From Curtobacterium sp. VKM Ac-1393 (GTDB lineage: Bacteria > Actinomycetota > Actinomycetes > Actinomycetales > Microbacteriaceae): a stretch of 64,000 bases of DNA. The notes beneath the pieces are model-generated. The model searched no databases and had not been told where the DNA came from. It saw only the letters and a list, made by a program, of their open reading frames with translations. Where the stretch lies: assembly GCF_015350995.1 (NCBI RefSeq), contig NZ_JADKRW010000007.1:186001-250000 (forward strand), written 5' to 3'. The translations under genes and the position numbers were made by a program. Below are positions 37,099 through 46,885 of the stretch, in pieces (position 1 is the stretch's first letter; the number at the start of each line of letters is the position of its first letter).

Positions 37099-38457
37099 GT
37101 GACTGACACTGCCAACGACGCTCAGAAGACGGCCACACCGCCCACGACGCCCGTGCCCGTGAGTCCCGCCGCCGAACAGACGGGCGAGACCGCGACGCTG
37201 ACGTACCCGGGCGGCAGCGCGGAGTTCCCGATCCTGCCGAGTGTCGACGGCGCGTCCACGGTGGACATCTCGACGTTCAAGAAGCAGACCGGGATGAACA
37301 CGCTCGACTACGGGTTCGTGAACACCGGGTCGACCAAGAGCGCCATCACCTACATCGACGGTGACCAGGGCATCCTGCGGTACCGCGGCTACCCGATCGA
37401 CCAGGTCGCATCGAACTGCACCTTCCTCGAGGTCGCGTGGCTCCTGATCTACGGCGAGCTGCCCGACGAGTCCGAACTCGCCGACTTCGACGCCCGTATC
37501 CGCCGGCACACCCTGCTGCACGAGGACCTGCGCCGCCTGTTCGATGCGCTGCCGCACTCGGCGCACCCGATGTCCGTGCTGTCCAGCGCCGTCAGCGCGC
37601 TGTCGACGTACTACGAGGACGACATGGACGTCGACGACCCGGAGAAGGTCGAGCTGCAGACCGTGCGGCTGCTCGCCAAGCTGCCGGTCATCGCCGCCTA
37701 CGCCCACAAGAAGTCCATCGGGCAGGCGTTCCTGTACCCGGACAACGGGCTGTCGTTCGTCGACAACTTCCTGCGCCTGAACTTCGGCACCATGGCCGAG
37801 ACCTACCAGCCGAACCCGGTGCTGTCGAAGGCCCTCGACCGGCTCCTCATCCTGCACGAGGACCACGAACAGAACGCCTCGACCGCCACGGTCCGCCTGG
37901 TCGGATCGACGAAGGCGAACATGTTCGCGTCGATCTCCGCCGGCATCAACGCCCTGTACGGCCCGCTGCACGGCGGTGCGAACGAGGCCGTGCTCGAGAT
38001 GCTGCAGCAGATCAAGGACTCCGGCGAGCCCGTGCAGCGCTTCGTCGAGCGGGTGAAGAACAAGGAGCGCGGCGTGAAGCTCATGGGCTTCGGGCACCGC
38101 GTCTACAAGAACTACGACCCCCGCGCGAAGCTCGTCAAGGAGTCGGCTGACGAGGTCCTCGAGTCGCTCGGCGTGCAGGACGACCTGCTCGACATCGCGA
38201 AGGAACTCGAGCAGATCGCGCTGAGCGACCAGTACTTCATCGACCGCAAGCTCTACCCGAACGTCGACTTCTACACGGGCATCATCTACAAGGCGATGGG
38301 CTTCCCGCCGCGCATGTTCACGGTGCTGTTCGCGATCGGCCGCCTGCCCGGCTGGATCGCGCAGTGGCGCGAGCTGAACAACGACCCGCTCAACAAGATC
38401 GGTCGCCCGCAGCAGCTCTACGTGGGCGCCCCGAAGCGGGACCTCCCCGCGCGCTGA
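37099..38457 (+). CDS. gltA: Citrate synthase
   Basis: 452 aa type II-like citrate synthase. Catalytic residues lie in LHGGANEAV, GFGHRVYKNYDPRA and the Asp of NVDFYTGII. The first 35 residues are a Thr/Pro-rich extension. It condenses oxaloacetate and acetyl-CoA at TCA-cycle entry. It is a single gene with a leaderless promoter and a very strong terminator immediately downstream. Confidence 0.96.
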   Translation: MTDTANDAQKTATPPTTPVPVSPAAEQTGETATLTYPGGSAEFPILPSVDGASTVDISTFKKQTGMNTLDYGFVNTGSTKSAITYIDGDQGILRYRGYPIDQVASNCTFLEVAWLLIYGELPDESELADFDARIRRHTLLHEDLRRLFDALPHSAHPMSVLSSAVSALSTYYEDDMDVDDPEKVELQTVRLLAKLPVIAAYAHKKSIGQAFLYPDNGLSFVDNFLRLNFGTMAETYQPNPVLSKALDRLLILHEDHEQNASTATVRLVGSTKANMFASISAGINALYGPLHGGANEAVLEMLQQIKDSGEPVQRFVERVKNKERGVKLMGFGHRVYKNYDPRAKLVKESADEVLESLGVQDDLLDIAKELEQIALSDQYFIDRKLYPNVDFYTGIIYKAMGFPPRMFTVLFAIGRLPGWIAQWRELNNDPLNKIGRPQQLYVGAPKRDLPAR

Positions 38458-38471
38458 CGCGCGTCCAGTGC

Positions 38472-38514
38472 GCAGAAGACGACGGGTCCTGAGACAGGAC
38501 CCGTCGTCTTCTGC
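38472..38514 (+). terminator. gltA terminator with a perfect 20-bp stem
   Basis: GCAGAAGACGACGGGTCCTG pairs perfectly with its complement around an AGA loop, starting 14 nt after the gltA stop. It is followed within 14 bp by a palindrome of the 40-bp family. Confidence 0.9.
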
Positions 38515-38527
38515 TCACTCCGTGACG

Positions 38528-38567
38528 GACGGGAGGCCCGTGGCGGCGTGGCCACGGGCCTCCCGTC
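38528..38567. terminator. Repeat-family palindrome copy 3
   Basis: Arms GACGGGAGGCCCGTGGC and GCCACGGGCCTCCCGTC flank a short centre (GGCGTG). The outer stem is as in copies 1 and 2 and the inner stem is changed on both sides. It sits 9 bp after the dapD stop and probably ends dapD transcription. Confidence 0.75.
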
Positions 38568-38576
38568 CGGCGCGTC

Positions 38577-39542
38577 CTACGCGTGGAGCGCCGTGTTGAG
38601 CTGGATGCCCTCGCCCTTGCGCTGCAGCGCCTCGACGGCACCGGACAGGCTGTTGCGCCGGAACAGGATGTTCGGGGTGCCGGACAGCTCGGCGGCCTTG
38701 ACGGTCTTCGGCGTGCCGTCCGGGTTCGGGGCGGCGCCGACCAGGACGACCTTCGTGCCGGCCGTGACGTACAGGCCGGCCTCGATCACCGAGTCGTCGC
38801 CGAGCGAGATGCCGAGGCCCGCGTTCGCGCCGAGCAGCGCACGCTCACCGAGGGAGACGCGGTGCGTGCCACCGCCGGACAGGGTGCCCATGATGGAGGC
38901 CCCGCCGCCGATGTCGGTGCCGTTGCCGACGACGACGCCCTGCGAGACGCGCCCCTCGATCATGGCGTCGCCGAGGGTGCCGGCGTTGAAGTTCACGAAG
39001 CCCTCGTGCATGACGGTCGTGCCCGGTGCCAGGTGGGCGCCGAGCCGGACACGGTTGGCGTCGCCGATGCGGACGCGGTCCGGCACGACGTAGTCGACCA
39101 GGCGCGGGAACTTGTCGATGGCGTGCACGGCGATGCCGGCGCGCTGCAGCGACGGGCGCAGGCGGTTCAGGGATTCCGGGTGGACCGGGCCGGCGTTCGT
39201 CCACGCGACGATCGGCAGGTACCCGAAGACCCCGTCGAGGTTGATCGTGTTCGGCTGCACGTGCAGGTGGCTCAGCAGGTGCAGGCGCAGGTACGCGTCC
39301 TCGGTGCTGGTCGGGGCGGCGTCGATGGTGACCTCGGTCGTGACGGCCTCGATGCGGACCTCGCGCCGGGGATCGTCGCCCACGTGCACCTGCAGCCCGT
39401 CGGGGAACACCGCGTCGGCCGGCAGCGGGCCGAGGTGGGTCTCCGGGTACCAGGTGTCGAGGGTGGTGCCGTCGGCGGCGATTGTCGCGAGGCCGTGGCC
39501 CCAGGCGTGGGTCGGGCGGGCGGAGGCAGTCGTGTCGGTCAC
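38577..39542 (-). CDS. dapD: Tetrahydrodipicolinate N-succinyltransferase
   Basis: 321 aa from GTG 39542, the actinobacterial type of DapD with a left-handed beta-helix (hexapeptide repeats such as [29 protein letters not shown]). It succinylates tetrahydrodipicolinate in diaminopimelate/lysine synthesis. TACCCT (39549-39554, complementary strand) is 6 nt before the GTG. It is divergent from dapE. Confidence 0.95.
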   Translation of the reverse strand: MTDTTASARPTHAWGHGLATIAADGTTLDTWYPETHLGPLPADAVFPDGLQVHVGDDPRREVRIEAVTTEVTIDAAPTSTEDAYLRLHLLSHLHVQPNTINLDGVFGYLPIVAWTNAGPVHPESLNRLRPSLQRAGIAVHAIDKFPRLVDYVVPDRVRIGDANRVRLGAHLAPGTTVMHEGFVNFNAGTLGDAMIEGRVSQGVVVGNGTDIGGGASIMGTLSGGGTHRVSLGERALLGANAGLGISLGDDSVIEAGLYVTAGTKVVLVGAAPNPDGTPKTVKAAELSGTPNILFRRNSLSGAVEALQRKGEGIQLNTALHA

Positions 39543-39674
39543 CGCACCAGGGTACCGACGCACCGGACGGGAGCACCGGACCGACCGGACGGACGCTGCG
39601 GACCCGCACCGTGCCTCCCGGACCGCCGTGCCGGGGGCCAGCGCAACGGGGGCGACGGCCGATAAGGTGACCGC

Positions 39675-40757
39675 ATGCCGGAGCAGCTCGACCTCACCGC
39701 CTCGTCCATCGACATCACCCGTGCCATCTGCGACATCGAGTCGGTGTCGGGCAACGAACAGGCCCTCGCCGACGCGATCGAGGCGGTGCTCGCACCGCTG
39801 CCGCACCTCGAGGTGATCCGTGACGGCGACGCGGTCGTCGCACGCACGAACCTCGGCCGTGACCGCCGGGTCGTCATCGCCGGGCACATCGACACGGTGC
39901 CGCTCAACGACAACCTGCCGACGGAGTTCCGCACCACCGACGACGGCACGGACATCCTCTGGGGCCGCGGCACCGTCGACATGAAGGCCGGCTGCGCCGT
40001 GCAGCTCAAGCTCGCGTACGACCTGGTCGAACCCTCGGTCGACGTCACGTGGGTCTGGTACGACCACGAAGAGGTCTCGGACGCGCTGAACGGCCTCGGT
40101 CGCCTCGCCCGGACGCGGCCGGAACTGCTGACGGCCGACTTCGCGATCCTGGGGGAGCCCTCCGGCGCGCAGATCGAGGGCGGCTGCAACGGCAACCTCC
40201 GTGCCGAGATCCGCACGTTCGGCAAGCGCTCGCACAGTGCCCGCAGCTGGATCGGCGACAACGCGATCCACAAGACGGCGCCGATCCTGGCGACCCTGGC
40301 CGCCTACGAGCCCCGCACCGTCACGGTCGACGGGCTGGAGTACCGCGAGGGTCTGAACGCCGTCGGCATCAGCGGCGGCATCGCGGGCAACATCATCCCG
40401 GACGAGGCGATGGTGCACGTGAACTACCGGTTCGCGCCGTCCCGCTCCGCCGACGAAGCCGTGGCACACATCCGCGAGCTCTTCGATGGGTACGACGTCA
40501 CAATCGTCGACCTCGCCGCCGGTGCCCGCCCCGGGCTCGACGCGCCGCTGGCGCAGGACTTCGTGTCGGCCGTCGGCGGCCCCGAGCCCCGCCCGAAGTA
40601 CGGCTGGACCGACGTCGCGCGCTTCTCGGCCCTCGGGGTGCCCGCCGTCAACTACGGGCCCGGTGAGCCGGTCTTCGCCCACCACGACGACGAGCAGGTG
40701 CCGGTCGCGCAGATCACCGCGGTCGAAGCGGGCCTCCGTCGGTGGCTGACGGCCTGA
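39675..40757 (+). CDS. dapE: Succinyl-diaminopimelate desuccinylase
   Basis: 360 aa M20 di-zinc peptidase-fold enzyme. Metal motifs: [34 protein letters not shown] (Glu-Glu pair is HEE), [15 protein letters not shown] and the C-terminal [10 protein letters not shown]. It yields LL-diaminopimelate. TAAGGT (39663-39668) lies 6 nt before ATG 39675, so it is leaderless. Divergent from dapD with a 132-bp shared region. Confidence 0.95.
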   Translation: MPEQLDLTASSIDITRAICDIESVSGNEQALADAIEAVLAPLPHLEVIRDGDAVVARTNLGRDRRVVIAGHIDTVPLNDNLPTEFRTTDDGTDILWGRGTVDMKAGCAVQLKLAYDLVEPSVDVTWVWYDHEEVSDALNGLGRLARTRPELLTADFAILGEPSGAQIEGGCNGNLRAEIRTFGKRSHSARSWIGDNAIHKTAPILATLAAYEPRTVTVDGLEYREGLNAVGISGGIAGNIIPDEAMVHVNYRFAPSRSADEAVAHIRELFDGYDVTIVDLAAGARPGLDAPLAQDFVSAVGGPEPRPKYGWTDVARFSALGVPAVNYGPGEPVFAHHDDEQVPVAQITAVEAGLRRWLTA

Positions 40758-41986
40758 CGACGGCCGGGGTGTCCCGGTCGACCCCTGCTCGCGCTCGTTG
40801 GCGTGCCCGGTACCGGGTGGTGCCGTGGTGGGTCCGCATCACCGTCGTCTACGTGCTCGCCCGGTTCGTCACCGGGGTGATGATGCAGGCGTTCGCCAGC
40901 GTGCAGGCCGCGAACTCATTCACCGTCCAGCACCCGACGTACCTGTCGTTCGCGTCGATCTGGGACGGTGCCTGGTACCGCGTGATCGCCACCGGCGGGT
41001 ACCCGTCGGTCCTGCCGGTCGACACGGCTGGACACGTGACCGAGAACGCGTGGGCCTTCATGCCCGCGTACCCGTTCCTGGTGCGCGGACTCATGCTGCT
41101 GACCGGGGCGTCCTTCGAACTCGTGGCGGTCTCGGTCTCGCTGCTCGCCGGACTCGGTGCCGCGCTCGTGTTCCGACGCCTGATGGGGCGCTTCCTCGAC
41201 CCGGCGCGGGCGACCTTCGCCACCGTGCTGTTCTGCGTGGCGCCGGTGTCCGCGATGTTCCAGGTCGCGTACGCCGAGTCGATGGGCCTGTTCCTGCTGC
41301 TCGTCGCGCTCCTGCTCATGGTCGACCGGCGGTGGTGGACGATGCTGCCCGTCGTGCTGCTGCTCGGCATGACCCGCCCGACCGGGCTCGCGTTCTCGCT
41401 GCTCGTCGTGCTGTTCGTCGGTGCGTGGGCGATCCGGCCCGCGTGGGTGCGTTCGTCGGAGCCGCTCACGCTGCGCAGCCTCGTGCCGCCGGCCGTGGTG
41501 GCGGTCGTGTCCGGACTGGTCGGCCTGGCGTGGCCGGCGATCGCCTGGGCCGTCACCGGGGTGCCGAAGGCGTACACCGACACCGAACTCGCCTGGCGGT
41601 CGTCCTACGTCGGGTGGCAGGAACTCGTGCCGTTCGCGCCGTGGGTCCAGGGCTTCGGTTGGTGGTTCCGGCAGCCGGCGGGCGGGGTTCTGCTGGCCTT
41701 CGTGGTCATCGGCTTCGCGGCGTTCGTCGGCATGCCCGCGGCACGGCGGATCGGCATCGAGCTGCGGCTCTGGGGCATCGCCTACGTCGTGTACCTGCTC
41801 GCCGTGTTCTTCCCGCAGTCGAGCACCTGGCGGATCCTCGTGCCCATCGCGCCGCTGCTCGGCATCGTGGCGTTGCCGCGGTCACGCGTCTACCGCGTGG
41901 CCGTCGTGGTGGCCTTCATCGGCCTGCAGTGGGTCTGGCTGTACTACTGCTGGTGGATCGACGGCTACGACTGGACCCCGCCGTGA
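40742..41986 (+). CDS. GT-C fold membrane glycosyltransferase (PIG-V-like)
   Basis: 414 aa from GTG 40742, overlapping dapE by 16 bp (another GTG at 40769 is possible). About ten helices with an early extracytoplasmic loop reading [19 protein letters not shown] and [17 protein letters not shown], the acidic catalytic-loop pattern of PIG-V/GT-C mannosyltransferases. It likely transfers a sugar from a polyprenyl-phosphate donor on the outer face of the membrane; the acceptor is unknown. Coupled to dapE by overlap. Its 3' end overlaps the convergent AI-2E gene by 22 bp. Confidence 0.8.
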   Translation: MADGLTTAGVSRSTPARARWRARYRVVPWWVRITVVYVLARFVTGVMMQAFASVQAANSFTVQHPTYLSFASIWDGAWYRVIATGGYPSVLPVDTAGHVTENAWAFMPAYPFLVRGLMLLTGASFELVAVSVSLLAGLGAALVFRRLMGRFLDPARATFATVLFCVAPVSAMFQVAYAESMGLFLLLVALLLMVDRRWWTMLPVVLLLGMTRPTGLAFSLLVVLFVGAWAIRPAWVRSSEPLTLRSLVPPAVVAVVSGLVGLAWPAIAWAVTGVPKAYTDTELAWRSSYVGWQELVPFAPWVQGFGWWFRQPAGGVLLAFVVIGFAAFVGMPAARRIGIELRLWGIAYVVYLLAVFFPQSSTWRILVPIAPLLGIVALPRSRVYRVAVVVAFIGLQWVWLYYCWWIDGYDWTPP

Positions 41987-43236
41987 TCGTGGCGGCGCTC
42001 GCGTGCCTGGGCACGGGCCAGGAGGCGTGCGGCCGGTCCACTCCGCTCGCGCTTCGGCACCGTCGCTGACATCGGCTCCGGGTCGCCCGGCCGCCAGTTC
42101 GCGGCTGCCACGACCATCGCGTTGACGGTGGCGATGAACGGCACCGCGAAGAACGCGCCGACGACCCCGGCGATCGTCGTCCCAGCGGTCACCCCGAGGA
42201 CGACGCCGAGCGGGTGCACCTTCACTGCGGTTCCCGTCAGGAACGGGTGCAGCACGTGACTCTCGAGCTGCTGCACGACGACCACGATGCCCAGCATCAC
42301 GAGCGCCGGCACCCAGCCGTTGAACACGAGCGCGATGAGCACCGCGACCGCACCGGCGACGATCGCACCGACGACCGGGACGAACGCGCCGAAGAACACG
42401 ATCACGCCGATCGGGATCGCCAGCGGGATCTGCAGCGCGAGTGCGCCGATGGTGACACCGAGGGCGTCCGTGACGGCGACCACGAGCTGGACGCGGATGA
42501 AGCTCGTCAGGGTCTTCCACCCGGCGTGCCCGGCGACGTCGATGCGTGCGCGGGCCCGTCGCGGGAAGAGCCGGACGACCCAGCCCCAGATGCGCGGGCC
42601 GTCGATGAGCACGAACAGGGTCGTGAACACGATGATGAAGAGGCCCTCGAGCACGTGCACGGCGCCGGTGCCCGCCGCCTGGAACCCGGACAGGATCGTC
42701 GCGGCGTGGCCCTGCAGGTAGTCGAAGCCGTTCGACACCCACGAGTCGACGTCCTTCTCGGTGATCCCGAACGGCTCGCTGTCGAGCAGGGTCCGCAGCG
42801 ACTGCACGCTGTGGTGGAGTCGACGTTCGAGCGACGGCAGGTCGGACCGCACCTGCTCGGTCACGAGCAGCGCCAGCCCACCGAGGGCCAGCACCAGGGC
42901 GACCAGGCTCGACAGCACCGCCGTCCACTTCGGCCACCGGTGTCGTTGCAGGAACGACGACATCGGCATGAGCAGCGCGCACACGAGCAGCGCGATGAGG
43001 AACGGCACCACGATGTCCTGCAGCAGCACGACGAGCGCCACCAGCACGGCGAGCCCGGCACCCACGACGAGGAGGCGCCACGTGAACGCCGCCCCGATCC
43101 GCAGCCCGGCCGGCACCGCGTCGTCGGACCGCACGGTCCGGCCGGCCGGACCGGACCCCCCGGACCCCTCGGACCCCTCGGACCGGTGGGGACGTCCGTC
43201 GGGGGACTGACGGCGCATGGAGCGGATGTTCGGCAT
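41965..43236 (-). CDS. AI-2E family transporter (PerM-like)
   Basis: 423 aa with about eight helices. LLQDIVVPFLIALLVCALLMPM, LFIIVFTTLFVLIDGPRIWGW and the VHPLGVVLGVTAGTTIAGVVGAFFAVPFIATVNA motif define the family (putative autoinducer-2 exporters, Na/H antiporters and related permeases). The N-terminus has a Ser/Glu/Gly repeat (SEGSEGSGGSG). TAACCT (43243-43248, complementary strand) is 6 nt before ATG 43236. Substrate unknown. Confidence 0.9.
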   Translation of the reverse strand: MPNIRSMRRQSPDGRPHRSEGSEGSGGSGPAGRTVRSDDAVPAGLRIGAAFTWRLLVVGAGLAVLVALVVLLQDIVVPFLIALLVCALLMPMSSFLQRHRWPKWTAVLSSLVALVLALGGLALLVTEQVRSDLPSLERRLHHSVQSLRTLLDSEPFGITEKDVDSWVSNGFDYLQGHAATILSGFQAAGTGAVHVLEGLFIIVFTTLFVLIDGPRIWGWVVRLFPRRARARIDVAGHAGWKTLTSFIRVQLVVAVTDALGVTIGALALQIPLAIPIGVIVFFGAFVPVVGAIVAGAVAVLIALVFNGWVPALVMLGIVVVVQQLESHVLHPFLTGTAVKVHPLGVVLGVTAGTTIAGVVGAFFAVPFIATVNAMVVAAANWRPGDPEPMSATVPKRERSGPAARLLARAQARERRHDHGGVQS

Positions 43237-43363
43237 CCGCCAAGGTTACGAACGGAACCCGCGAAGAACCGGCGATCCGACACCCCCAACCTGGGCAGTT
43301 TCGCAGTTGCCCCATCAATACGAGATAATGAGCGAGCATGTACTTCGCGAAAGGGGACATCTG

Positions 43364-43534
43364 ATGGCAGCCATGAAGCCGAGGACCGGTGACGGGCCGA
43401 TGGAGGCTGTTAAGGAGGGTCGACTCATCATCGTGCGGGTTCCGCTCGAAGGAGGAGGCCGCCTGGTCGTCTCGGTCAACGATGCCGAGGCCAAGGAACT
43501 CCATGACGCACTCGCTGAGGTCGTCTCGGCCTAG
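43364..43534 (+). CDS. DUF3117 small protein
   Basis: 56 aa: MAAMKPRTGDGPMEAVKEGR then a VPLEGGGRLVVSVN core and a C-terminal helix. This is the highly conserved actinobacterial DUF3117, of unknown function. AAGGGGA precedes ATG 43364 by about 8 nt and GATAAT (43324-43329) is a strong -10, giving a short leader. A terminator follows directly, so it is a well-insulated single gene. Confidence 0.9.
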   Translation: MAAMKPRTGDGPMEAVKEGRLIIVRVPLEGGGRLVVSVNDAEAKELHDALAEVVSA

Positions 43535-43551
43535 CAGTCGAAAGCACCAGA

Positions 43552-43589
43552 ACGACGGGCCCGGAGCGTGTACGCGCCGGGCCCGTCGT
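43552..43589 (+). terminator. Terminator after the DUF3117 gene
   Basis: ACGACGGGCCCGG and CCGGGCCCGTCGT form a perfect 13-bp stem with a 12-nt loop, 18 nt after the stop, followed by CTCGTTG. Confidence 0.85.
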
Positions 43590-43622
43590 CTCGTTGTCGG
43601 CCCCGTCCGGCAGGATGGCCTC

Positions 43623-44366
43623 GTGCCGAGGACCCACATGCCGAGGACCCACATGCCGATCCGCCGCGTCGAGGAGTACCGCGACCCGGACCCGATGCCG
43701 CGCGACGTCTGGCCGGCGACGCTGCCCCCGGTGCGGCAGCTGCTCGACGAGGGGCTCGACCTCGACCCGGTGACGGTGTTCGTCGGCGACAACGGTGTCG
43801 GCAAGTCGACCCTGATCGAGGCGATCGCGTTGCGCTTCGGCATGTCAGCAGAGGGCGGCTCGACCCTGGCGAACCACTCGACGCGCCCGTCCGAGTCCGA
43901 CCTGTGGGAGCACATCGTCCTGCGGCGGGACTTCGGCGCTCCCCGCGGCGGGTTCTTCCTGCGAGCCGAGACCATGCACGGGTTCTTCACCTACCTCGAG
44001 GAGCACCCCAACCACTCCCGCCCCGAGCCGGTCTTCCACGAGCGCAGCCACGGGGAGTCGTTCCTCGACTTCGTCATCGACCGTGCGCAGTGGCCGGGGC
44101 TCTGGATCCTCGACGAGCCGGAGTCGGCGCTGTCGTTCTCCGGGTGCCTCACGCTCATCGCGCTGTTGCGGTCGATCGTCGACAGCGGCGTCGGGCAGGT
44201 CGTGCTCTCGACGCACTCACCGGTCCTGGCGGCGTTCCCGGGTGCGACGATCCACGAGGTCGGCGAGTGGGGGTTCCGGCGCACCGAGTGGGACGACCTC
44301 GACCTGGTCCGCAACCAGCGCTCGTTCCTCGAGTCGCCGGAGCGGTACCTGCGGCACCTCGAGTGA
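43623..44366 (+). CDS. AAA-type ATP-binding protein (SMC/ABC-like ATPase)
   Basis: 247 aa from GTG 43623; ATGs at 43638 and 43653 are alternatives. Walker A GDNGVGKST, Walker B WILDEPESALS and the His-switch segment STHSPVLAAFPG mark the compact ABC-ATPase group that includes SbcC/RecF-like and RloC-like proteins. No partner nuclease or permease is adjacent. CAGGAT (43611-43616) lies 6 nt before the GTG. The first 15 codons carry a tandem duplication (PRTHM PRTHM). Role unknown. Confidence 0.85.
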   Translation: MPRTHMPRTHMPIRRVEEYRDPDPMPRDVWPATLPPVRQLLDEGLDLDPVTVFVGDNGVGKSTLIEAIALRFGMSAEGGSTLANHSTRPSESDLWEHIVLRRDFGAPRGGFFLRAETMHGFFTYLEEHPNHSRPEPVFHERSHGESFLDFVIDRAQWPGLWILDEPESALSFSGCLTLIALLRSIVDSGVGQVVLSTHSPVLAAFPGATIHEVGEWGFRRTEWDDLDLVRNQRSFLESPERYLRHLE

Positions 44367-44383
44367 CCGCGCGGAGGCGGGTG

Positions 44384-45016
44384 CTACGCGGTGACCTTCG
44401 TCAGCTGCAGCAGTCCGTCGCCGGCCGGCGAGAGCGCACTGCGCACCGCACCCGACGTCGACACCTCGGTGAGCAGCAGCCGGAAGTCGGTGGTCGCCCG
44501 GTCCCGCTTGACCGGGTCGGCCACACGTCCGCGCCACAGCGCGTGCGGCACCAGGACGGTCCCACCGAGGCGCGCGAGCCGTAGCCCGTGCTCGACGTAC
44601 TCGATGACGTGCTCGGGGTCGGCGTCGACGAGCACGACGTCGTAGGACGCCTCGTTCATGCGGGGGAGCACCTGGTTCGCGCGGCCCGGGATCAGCCGGA
44701 TGCGCGCGGGCGCGGTTCCGGCGCTGATGTAGGCGTCGCGGGCGAACTGCTGGTGGTCGACCTCGACGTCGATCGTGGTCAGGGTCGCGTCCGGCGCGCC
44801 GCCGAGCAGGTACAGCCCGGAGACTCCCAGGCCCGTCCCGATCTCGATGATGCTCGTGGCGCGGGATGCTGCGGCGATGACACCGATCTGCGCACCGATC
44901 GCGGGCGAGATCGCCTCGACCCCGAGCTCCAGGGAGTGTTCACGTGCACGGGCGATCGCCTCGGACTCCGAGACGATGTCCTCGGCGAACTTCCAGTTCG
45001 ACTCTTTCTCTGACAC
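44384..45016 (-). CDS. O-methyltransferase, class I SAM-dependent
   Basis: 210 aa from GTG 45016 (GGAG five bases upstream; another GTG at 45022). The Rossmann motif is IIEIGTGLGVSGLYLL, followed by VDVEVDHQQ-like and YDVVLVDADPEHV segments of the catechol-O-methyltransferase-like family. It corresponds to the conserved actinobacterial O-methyltransferase often found near tatB and sigE (Rv1220c by memory). It is divergent from tatB with a 64-bp shared region. Substrate unknown. Confidence 0.88.
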   Translation of the reverse strand: MSEKESNWKFAEDIVSESEAIARAREHSLELGVEAISPAIGAQIGVIAAASRATSIIEIGTGLGVSGLYLLGGAPDATLTTIDVEVDHQQFARDAYISAGTAPARIRLIPGRANQVLPRMNEASYDVVLVDADPEHVIEYVEHGLRLARLGGTVLVPHALWRGRVADPVKRDRATTDFRLLLTEVSTSGAVRSALSPAGDGLLQLTKVTA

Positions 45017-45080
45017 GCACACTCCGTTCGGGTCACAACTCTAGGGGTGCATCGGAGCCGCACGGGTTAGGCTCGCTCAC

Positions 45081-45455
45081 GTGAACATCCCGCTCGACAA
45101 GATCCTGATCATCGGGATCATTGCCGTGCTCTTGCTCGGGCCCCAGCGCCTGCCGATGTACGCCCAGAAGCTCGCCGAGTTCGTGAAGGCCGTCCGCCGG
45201 TTCGCCGACACCGCGAAGGAGCGGATGCGCGACGAGATGGGCCCCGAGTTCGACGACATCGAGTGGCAGAAGCTCGACCCGCGGCAGTACGACCCCCGCC
45301 GGATCATCCGCGACGCGCTCCTCGACTCCGGCGGCGCCAGCAGCGCCGCAGCGGTCCAGACCGCGCAGGTGACGGCGTCAAAGGTGCGTGCGACGGCTCC
45401 CGTCGTGCCGTTGGCCGCGGGAGAAGCGCCACCCTTCGACGCGGAAGCGACCTGA
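45081..45455 (+). CDS. tatB: Sec-independent translocase subunit TatB
   Basis: 124 aa from GTG 45081. One N-terminal helix (ILIIGIIAVLLLGPQRLP) with the Gly-Pro hinge, an amphipathic helix (YAQKLAEFVKAVRRFADTAKERM) and a longer acidic/Ala-rich tail fit TatB rather than TatA. It helps receive twin-arginine substrates before TatA pore assembly. TAGGCT (45068-45073) is 7 nt before the GTG. No tatA or tatC is beside it. Confidence 0.88.
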   Translation: MNIPLDKILIIGIIAVLLLGPQRLPMYAQKLAEFVKAVRRFADTAKERMRDEMGPEFDDIEWQKLDPRQYDPRRIIRDALLDSGGASSAAAVQTAQVTASKVRATAPVVPLAAGEAPPFDAEAT

Positions 45456-45479
45456 CGCCCGTCACGTGACCACGAGGCG

Positions 45480-45519
45480 GACGGGAGGCCCGGTGCCAGC
45501 TGGCACCGGGCCACCCGTC
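45480..45519. terminator. Repeat-family palindrome copy 4
   Basis: Nearly identical to copy 1 over 40 bp, with a single change in the right arm (CACCC in place of CTCCC). It lies between the convergent tatB and chitinase genes. Confidence 0.7.
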
Positions 45520-45534
45520 CGCCTGTGGTGACGA

Positions 45535-46821
45535 CTACTGCAGGTCGGCGAGGAAGCGGTCCGTCCAGGCGAGTGCCGGCGCGCTCGGGACGGAGCTGCA
45601 GGTGGACGACGCTGTGGTCGAGGCGCAGGGCGTGTCCCGGTCGAGCGACCAGTAGTGGATGCCGGCGAGGCCGTTCGCCTTGGCGTAGGCGGACAGGGTG
45701 TCGACGTCGGCGAGGGTGAAGACCTCGTCCGTGGTGTCGTTGACCCCGATCATCGGGGTGACCTCGATCTTCGACGACGCGATGCCGTACGTGTGCTGCA
45801 GGTTCGTGACGGCCTGGATCGACGACTTGCCCATCTGGCAGGTGGAGCCGGAGAGCACGCAGTTCGCGGCGGTCGCGCGGCCGAAGTCCATCGTCATGAG
45901 GTTGATCGTGTAGTTCGTCAGGTTCGACGCCTTGATCGCCTTCACGGTGGCGTCGCCGGTGCTGTTCAGTCCGCCGTACGAGCCGTCGCTGGCGGCGAGG
46001 GTCGCGAGCGTGAACGAGAAGCGCATGCCGGGGTACTTCGTCTGGGCGAGGGCCGCGGCGCTCACCAGGTTCTGCACGTCCGCGGCGGACTGCCCGCTCT
46101 CGATGTCGAAGTCGACGCCGATCATGTGCGGGGTGGCGTAGCGCGCGATGAACGACTGCAGTGCCGCGCCCGAGCACTTGAACGAGCCGGCAGCGCCACC
46201 GGTGCTGACGATGTAGTTCACCCCGGCGGCGTCGAGCTTCGGGATGTTGGCGTTCGCGAAGGCATCCGCCGCGACGCCGCCCCAGTTCTCGCTGCCGCAC
46301 GTGCCGGTCGCGAAGGCGAGGGTGATGGCCTTGAGGCCTGGCTCGCGGGTCGAGACCAGGCTGTTGCTCGAGCCGACCACCGGGATCCGTGAGCCGGTGA
46401 CCGCGGTGTTCATGACGTTCGTGTTCCAGTCGAGGTTCACGGTGATGTCCTTGTACGGGCTGAACACCAGTCCCTTGGCAGTACCGCCGCTCCCGCCCGT
46501 GCCGGGGGTCGTCGTTCCCCCACCGGGAGGAGTGGTGCCGCCGCCGGTGCCGGTGCAGGCTCCGGTCGAGGTCCACGGCTGCCCGCTGCCCGTCGCCCCG
46601 GAGTGGGTCGCGGGCTCGTCACCCTGGGTCCACCAGTTCGCGGTGTAGTTCGTCCCGTTCTCGCTGACGGTGGCGCCGCCGTTGTAGGCGGTGCCGGCGC
46701 CCCACGCGGTGGCGCAGGTGGTGGCGGCGAGTGCCGGCGCTGCTGCGAGCGATCCCCCGGCGACGACCGCGGCGACGATCGTCGCCACGAGTCCTGATCG
46801 CATTCGGCTCTTCTGGTTCAC
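45535..46821 (-). CDS. Secreted GH18 chitinase with an N-terminal chitin-binding module
   Basis: 428 aa from GTG 46821 (AGGAG six bases upstream). A signal peptide (about 1-32) is followed by a CBM5/12 chitin-binding module (36-89; aromatics at WW63-64 and W83), a Gly/Thr/Pro linker (90-115) and a GH18 barrel (117-428). The catalytic motif is GVDFDIE with Glu241 as acid; the first Asp of the usual DxxDxDxE is Ile here. It degrades chitin outside the cell. A palindromic operator lies at its promoter. Confidence 0.93.
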   Translation of the reverse strand: MNQKSRMRSGLVATIVAAVVAGGSLAAAPALAATTCATAWGAGTAYNGGATVSENGTNYTANWWTQGDEPATHSGATGSGQPWTSTGACTGTGGGTTPPGGGTTTPGTGGSGGTAKGLVFSPYKDITVNLDWNTNVMNTAVTGSRIPVVGSSNSLVSTREPGLKAITLAFATGTCGSENWGGVAADAFANANIPKLDAAGVNYIVSTGGAAGSFKCSGAALQSFIARYATPHMIGVDFDIESGQSAADVQNLVSAAALAQTKYPGMRFSFTLATLAASDGSYGGLNSTGDATVKAIKASNLTNYTINLMTMDFGRATAANCVLSGSTCQMGKSSIQAVTNLQHTYGIASSKIEVTPMIGVNDTTDEVFTLADVDTLSAYAKANGLAGIHYWSLDRDTPCASTTASSTCSSVPSAPALAWTDRFLADLQ

Positions 46822-46885
46822 ACGGTTCTCCTGTCCTCGGCCGGACGTCGTCGTCCGGTGGGTGGAGCCCAGGCGGTCACATTCC

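Noticed and set aside
43389..43622. An upstream start for the AAA ATPase that would overlap the DUF3117 gene
   Set aside because: It would run through the DUF3117 coding region and its terminator; starts at 43623 or later agree with the -10 box.
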